Of a stretch of DNA of 17,484 nt, positions 14,493 through 17,484 are shown in pieces. A program made the position numbers and the translations under genes. Every line of letters begins with the position of its first letter. Position 1 is the first letter of the stretch. The notes under the pieces were generated by a model. It had not been told where the DNA came from. It did no database searches and saw nothing but the letters and a program-made list of their open reading frames with translations. Origin of the DNA: an uncultured Wenzhouxiangella sp. (GTDB lineage Bacteria > Pseudomonadota > Gammaproteobacteria > Xanthomonadales > Wenzhouxiangellaceae); contig CALEIM010000039.1 in the NCBI GenBank assembly GCA_937876395.1, positions 1-17,484 of the forward strand, read 5' to 3'.

Positions 14493-15428
14493 ATGGACAA
14501 GGCACTCAAGCAGCGACTGGTCGGGGCCAGCATCCTGATCGCTCTGGCCGTGATTTTTCTGCCGATGCTCTTTGATGGCGGCGACCGGGAAGGTGGTGAG
14601 CAGCGCGAACTGAGCGTCGACCTGCCTGAGCAGCCGGCCGGCGAGCGCCGCGTCCGACGCATTGCGCTGGAACCTTCAGATGAGCCAGCAGTGCCGACTG
14701 GCAGCCGCGCCGAGCCCACGCTTGATCGAATTGACTCAGCACCAGCAAGCGGCGCGGACCAGCGCGACCCTCCGCCCGTTCGCGACCAGCAGATACCGCC
14801 AGCGGCTGTCGATCCCGAACCCGAACCCGAACCCGAGCCGCTGACCCCCGAAGCAAGCGACGCCGAAGAATCAGCCCCGATTGAGGCGCCACCCGAACCA
14901 ATGCCGAGCGCGCCGGCAGCGCCGGAACCGACCGCGGACGGCGACTGGTCGGTGCAGGTGGCGGTCTTCAGCAACCAGGACACGGCCGGCACCATCCGGC
15001 AGCGCCTCGAGAGTCTGGGTCATGCGGTGCGCCAGGATGTGCTGATTCGCAACAATTCCGAACTCCACCGCCTGCGCACCGGACCCTATGCGAACCGCAG
15101 TGAGGCCGAGCGCGCGCGGACCCAGATTGCCAGCACGGTGGCCGGCGTGGATCCGGTCGTGCGTGAACTCGAAACCGCCGGGGATGAGCGTCCCAGCGGA
15201 CTGGCCGTACAGGTCGGCTCCTTTGCGAGTCGCACCAACGCCGTGGGTTTGTCCAACCAGCTCACTGCGGCCGGCTACGATGCCTTCATTCACGACGAAG
15301 ATGCCGGGGGTCGGACGATCTGGCGGGTGCGGGTGGGCAGTTTCGCAGATCGAGCCGACGCCGATCAGCTGCTCGATACGCTGCGCGAGAACGAGGGGCT
15401 GGACGGCATCGTGGTATCCCATCCATGA
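14493..15428 (+). CDS. dedD: DedD-like cell-division protein with two SPOR domains
   Basis: SPOR proteins bind septal peptidoglycan stripped of stem peptides and act in cell constriction. This 311-residue protein starts MDKALKQRLVGASILIALAVIFLPMLFDG, a short cytoplasmic tail and a membrane helix at about 9-27, very like DedD of Pseudomonas. A Pro/Glu/Ala-rich periplasmic linker (about 30-150) contains a PEPEPEPEP run. Two SPOR domains follow: one at about 152-225 (WSVQVAVFSNQ, then HRLRTGPYANRSEAE) and one at about 236-308 (LAVQVGSFASR, then WRVRVGSFADRADAD). The usual DedD has a single SPOR domain, so the tandem pair is the notable point. It begins three bases after folC and its stop overlaps the cvpA start by 4 bp. 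The symbol is by position and N-terminus. Confidence 0.88.
   Translation: MDKALKQRLVGASILIALAVIFLPMLFDGGDREGGEQRELSVDLPEQPAGERRVRRIALEPSDEPAVPTGSRAEPTLDRIDSAPASGADQRDPPPVRDQQIPPAAVDPEPEPEPEPLTPEASDAEESAPIEAPPEPMPSAPAAPEPTADGDWSVQVAVFSNQDTAGTIRQRLESLGHAVRQDVLIRNNSELHRLRTGPYANRSEAERARTQIASTVAGVDPVVRELETAGDERPSGLAVQVGSFASRTNAVGLSNQLTAAGYDAFIHDEDAGGRTIWRVRVGSFADRADADQLLDTLRENEGLDGIVVSHP
14814..14840 (+). repeat. Short hexanucleotide repeat (CCCGAA) coding Pro-Glu
   Basis: Three CCCGAA units, a CCCGAG unit and a final CCG encode PEPEPEPEP in the periplasmic linker of the SPOR protein (residues 108-116). The six-base unit keeps the frame, so slippage would change linker length without disrupting the gene. 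Confidence 0.8.
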
Positions 15429-15952
15429 ACTGGGCCGACTACACCGTCATCGGCATTATCGTGGTGTCGATGGTGGTGAGTCTGTTTCGCGGCTTCATGC
15501 GCGAGGTTTTCTCGGTGCTGGTCTGGCTGGCGGCCGTCTACGCCGCCCTGCAGGCGGCCGGCCCGCTGGCGGTTCGGCTGGAAAGCGTGGTCGAGGTGCC
15601 CTCGGTGCGCGTCATCATTGCTTTTGTCGGCGTGTTTCTGCTGGTGCTTGCGGTCGGTGGCCTGATCAACTATTTGATCGGCAGGCTGGTCGAGAGTACC
15701 GGCCTGAGCGGCAGCGATCGTATGTTCGGCGCTCTGTTCGGCGCCGTGCGCGGGCTGGCGATTGTGCTCGCGGCGGTGATCATTGCGGCGTTCACGCCGT
15801 TTACTGAAGATCCCTGGTGGCGACAGTCCATGCTGTTGCCGGAAATGGAGCGCATGGCGACCTGGTTGGCGGGCTATTTCCCGGAATCCATTCAGGCCTA
15901 TCTGCCCGATCAGGTGAGCATTGACAGCATGGCCCAGGAGGCCGAAATCTGA
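15425..15952 (+). CDS. cvpA: CvpA family inner-membrane protein
   Basis: CvpA was named for its requirement in colicin V production and has since been linked to envelope and bile-stress tolerance; its molecular activity is not established. The 175 residues have the family layout: MNWADYTVIGIIVVSMVVSL as first membrane segment (about 5-22), a second at 28-48 after the conserved RGFMREV, a third at 60-85 and a fourth at 101-123, then a short amphipathic tail. The conserved RMFGALFGAVRG motif precedes the last helix. ATG overlaps the preceding stop as ATGA, and the stop overlaps the purF start as TGATG, so the pair is probably translationally coupled to purF as in E. coli and Pseudomonas. Confidence 0.94.
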   Translation: MNWADYTVIGIIVVSMVVSLFRGFMREVFSVLVWLAAVYAALQAAGPLAVRLESVVEVPSVRVIIAFVGVFLLVLAVGGLINYLIGRLVESTGLSGSDRMFGALFGAVRGLAIVLAAVIIAAFTPFTEDPWWRQSMLLPEMERMATWLAGYFPESIQAYLPDQVSIDSMAQEAEI

Positions 15953-17427
15953 TGTGTGGAATCGTCGGAATTGCCGGGCGCGCGCCGGTGGCGGCTCGTC
16001 TTTACGATGCCATGACCATCCTGCAGCACCGCGGGCAGGATGCAGCCGGTATCACCACGCTGGACAACGGCCGCATGCGTTCGGCCCGCGGTCTGGGCCT
16101 GGTGCGCGATGTGTTCGACGAAGACGCGGTGGTCGGACTGAGCGGGAACGTCGGCATCGGCCACGTGCGCTATCCGACCGCCGGCTGCGAGCACCCGGAC
16201 GAGGCGCAGCCGATGTACGTCAATTCGCCGTGCGGAATTGCCCTGGGCCACAACGGCAATCTGATTAACAGTGAGCGCCTCAGCCATGAGCTGATTACCG
16301 AAGATCGGCGTCATATCAACACCGAATCGGATTCGGAAGTGCTGCTCAACGTGCTCGCCCACGAACTCAGCGGCTACACCCGCAACGGCATCCGGGCCGA
16401 AGACATTTTCGCGGCCGTCGACGGCGTCTATCGCCGCTGTCGCGGCGGCTATGCGGCAGTCGCCCTGGTGGCCGGGGTTGGCCTGGTGGCCTTTCGCGAC
16501 GCCCACGGCATCCGGCCGGTCGTGCTCGGGCGGCGTGAAACGCCGGACGGTCCAGAGTACATGGTCGCCTCCGAATCGGTGGTTCTCGATATTCTTGATT
16601 TCGAGCTGATTTCCGACATCGCGCCCGGTGAATGCGTTTTCATCACCCTCGAAGGCGAACTGCATCGTCGGGTCAGCCAATACGCTCGTTCGTATACGCC
16701 GTGCATGTTCGAATACGTCTATTTTTCGCGCCCCGACTCGATGATGGATGACCTGTCGATCTACAAGGCCAGGCTGCGCATGGGCGAAGCCCTGGCCGAG
16801 AAGATTCTGCGCGAATGGTCCGATCACGACATTGACGTGATTGTCCCGATCCCCGACACCAGCCGCACGGCCTGCCTGCCGCTGGCTCATCAGCTCGGCG
16901 TCAAGTACCGGGAGGGCCTGATCAAGAATCGCTACATCGGCCGGACCTTCATCATGCCCGGTCAGGAGGAGCGGGTGCGCTCGGTCAAGCGCAAGCTCAA
17001 TACCATCTCGCTGGAATTTCGTAACAAGAACGTGCTGCTGGTCGACGATTCGATCGTGCGCGGTACCACCTCCAAGCAGATCATCCAGATGGTGCGAGAG
17101 GCGGGCGCCCGGCGCGTGTATTTTGCTTCGGCCTCGCCGCCGGTTCGCTACCCGAACGTCTACGGCATTGACATGCCGGCGGCCAGCGAGCTGATCGCTG
17201 CCGGACGAACCGAGACGGAAGTCAGCCACGCCATCGGCGCCGATCGCCTGATCTATCAGGATCTGGATGCACTGGAAAAGGCCGTTCGCGGCAAGAATAC
17301 CCGGCTCGATGGTTTCGACAGCTCCTGCTTCAGCGGACGCTACGTCACCGGGCTGGAGGACGGCTATCTCGAAGCGCTTGAAACGCGCCGTTCCGACGCT
17401 GCCCGAATGCGCCGCCGCTCGGCCTGA
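15952..17427 (+). CDS. purF: Amidophosphoribosyltransferase
   Basis: PurF makes 5-phosphoribosylamine from PRPP and glutamine, the first committed step of purine synthesis. The 491 residues are near the E. coli length of 505. The start MCGIVGI leaves Cys2 as N-terminal nucleophile of the glutaminase domain, and no propeptide is present. HRGQDAAG, the glutamine-site Arg73 in HVRYPTAG, and GHNGNL at 99-104 follow. The phosphoribosyltransferase domain has FEYVYFSRPDS and the PRPP loop VLLVDDSIVRGTT at 361-373. The absence of a propeptide fits the enterobacterial type that lacks an Fe-S cluster, rather than the Bacillus type. AGGAG at 15936-15940 provides a ribosome binding site within cvpA. The 57 bases after the stop hold no recognisable gene start or strong terminator; in Pseudomonas metZ follows, but that cannot be seen here. 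Confidence 0.97.
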   Translation: MCGIVGIAGRAPVAARLYDAMTILQHRGQDAAGITTLDNGRMRSARGLGLVRDVFDEDAVVGLSGNVGIGHVRYPTAGCEHPDEAQPMYVNSPCGIALGHNGNLINSERLSHELITEDRRHINTESDSEVLLNVLAHELSGYTRNGIRAEDIFAAVDGVYRRCRGGYAAVALVAGVGLVAFRDAHGIRPVVLGRRETPDGPEYMVASESVVLDILDFELISDIAPGECVFITLEGELHRRVSQYARSYTPCMFEYVYFSRPDSMMDDLSIYKARLRMGEALAEKILREWSDHDIDVIVPIPDTSRTACLPLAHQLGVKYREGLIKNRYIGRTFIMPGQEERVRSVKRKLNTISLEFRNKNVLLVDDSIVRGTTSKQIIQMVREAGARRVYFASASPPVRYPNVYGIDMPAASELIAAGRTETEVSHAIGADRLIYQDLDALEKAVRGKNTRLDGFDSSCFSGRYVTGLEDGYLEALETRRSDAARMRRRSA

Positions 17428-17484
17428 GTGCTAGTGTACCCCGTCACTATTCCTGTAACATTCAGCGAGTCGGAAAGCGCTTAG

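Noticed and set aside
15910..17229. 439-codon open frame on the - strand within purF
   Set aside because: It mirrors the codon pattern of purF, whose full set of catalytic motifs is present on the + strand. The antisense product matches nothing I recognise.
17428..17484. GTG-to-TAG mini-frame of 18 codons directly after purF, and a 5-bp TAGTG/CACTA stem at 17432-17449
   Set aside because: The frame is too short, has no ribosome binding site, and its end coincides with the window end. The stem is short and lacks a T-run, so neither a gene nor a terminator is supported.

Overview
The window reads as high-GC gammaproteobacterial chromosome. Every supported gene lies on the + strand. The order aroC - asd - fimV - truA - trpF - trpB - trpA - accD - folC - dedD-like - cvpA - purF matches the linkage known, from memory, in Pseudomonas (without trpBA) and in Xanthomonas-type genomes (with trpBA between trpF and accD). 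Together with the repeat-protein style at the left edge, this suggests a Xanthomonadales/Lysobacterales or Wenzhouxiangella-like bacterium. That placement is an inference; no rRNA or other taxonomic marker is present.

Layout. (1) 2-739 is the 3' end of a large, Cys/Asn/Ser-rich tandem-repeat protein, probably exported, with an unusual FHDRFE-type C-terminus. (2) 740-954 is a structured intergenic region with a perfect 9-bp GC hairpin. (3) 955-2550 encodes electron transfer flavoprotein-ubiquinone oxidoreductase with extra cysteines beside the usual Fe-S motif. (4) 2607-3728 encodes a protein resembling the bacterial archaeo-eukaryotic release-factor (baeRF) superfamily. (5) 3786-5942 carries aroC and asd. 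(6) 6026-17427 is a tightly packed run of ten genes, preceded by a promoter-like element near 5971. The run covers polar-growth/pilus scaffold (fimV), tRNA pseudouridylation (truA), tryptophan synthesis (trpFBA), fatty-acid initiation (accD), folate (folC), a division-associated SPOR protein, CvpA and purine synthesis (purF).

How the genes work together. AroC makes chorismate, and TrpF, TrpA and TrpB complete the later tryptophan steps. FolC supplies polyglutamyl folates, which are used in purine synthesis, where PurF catalyses the first committed step. AccD is one carboxyltransferase subunit of acetyl-CoA carboxylase. Short gaps and stop/start overlaps (trpF/trpB, trpB/trpA, accD/folC, dedD/cvpA, cvpA/purF) suggest co-transcription and translational coupling.

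I see no CRISPR array, insertion sequence, tRNA, rRNA, phage gene or recognisable defence system. The window is mostly housekeeping. The points worth a second look are the extra cysteine motif in ETF-QO, the tandem SPOR domains, the baeRF-like protein, the repeat protein with its C-terminal tail, and a substitution at the TrpA Pro57 position. No intergenic stretch exceeds 300 bases; the longest is 740-954.
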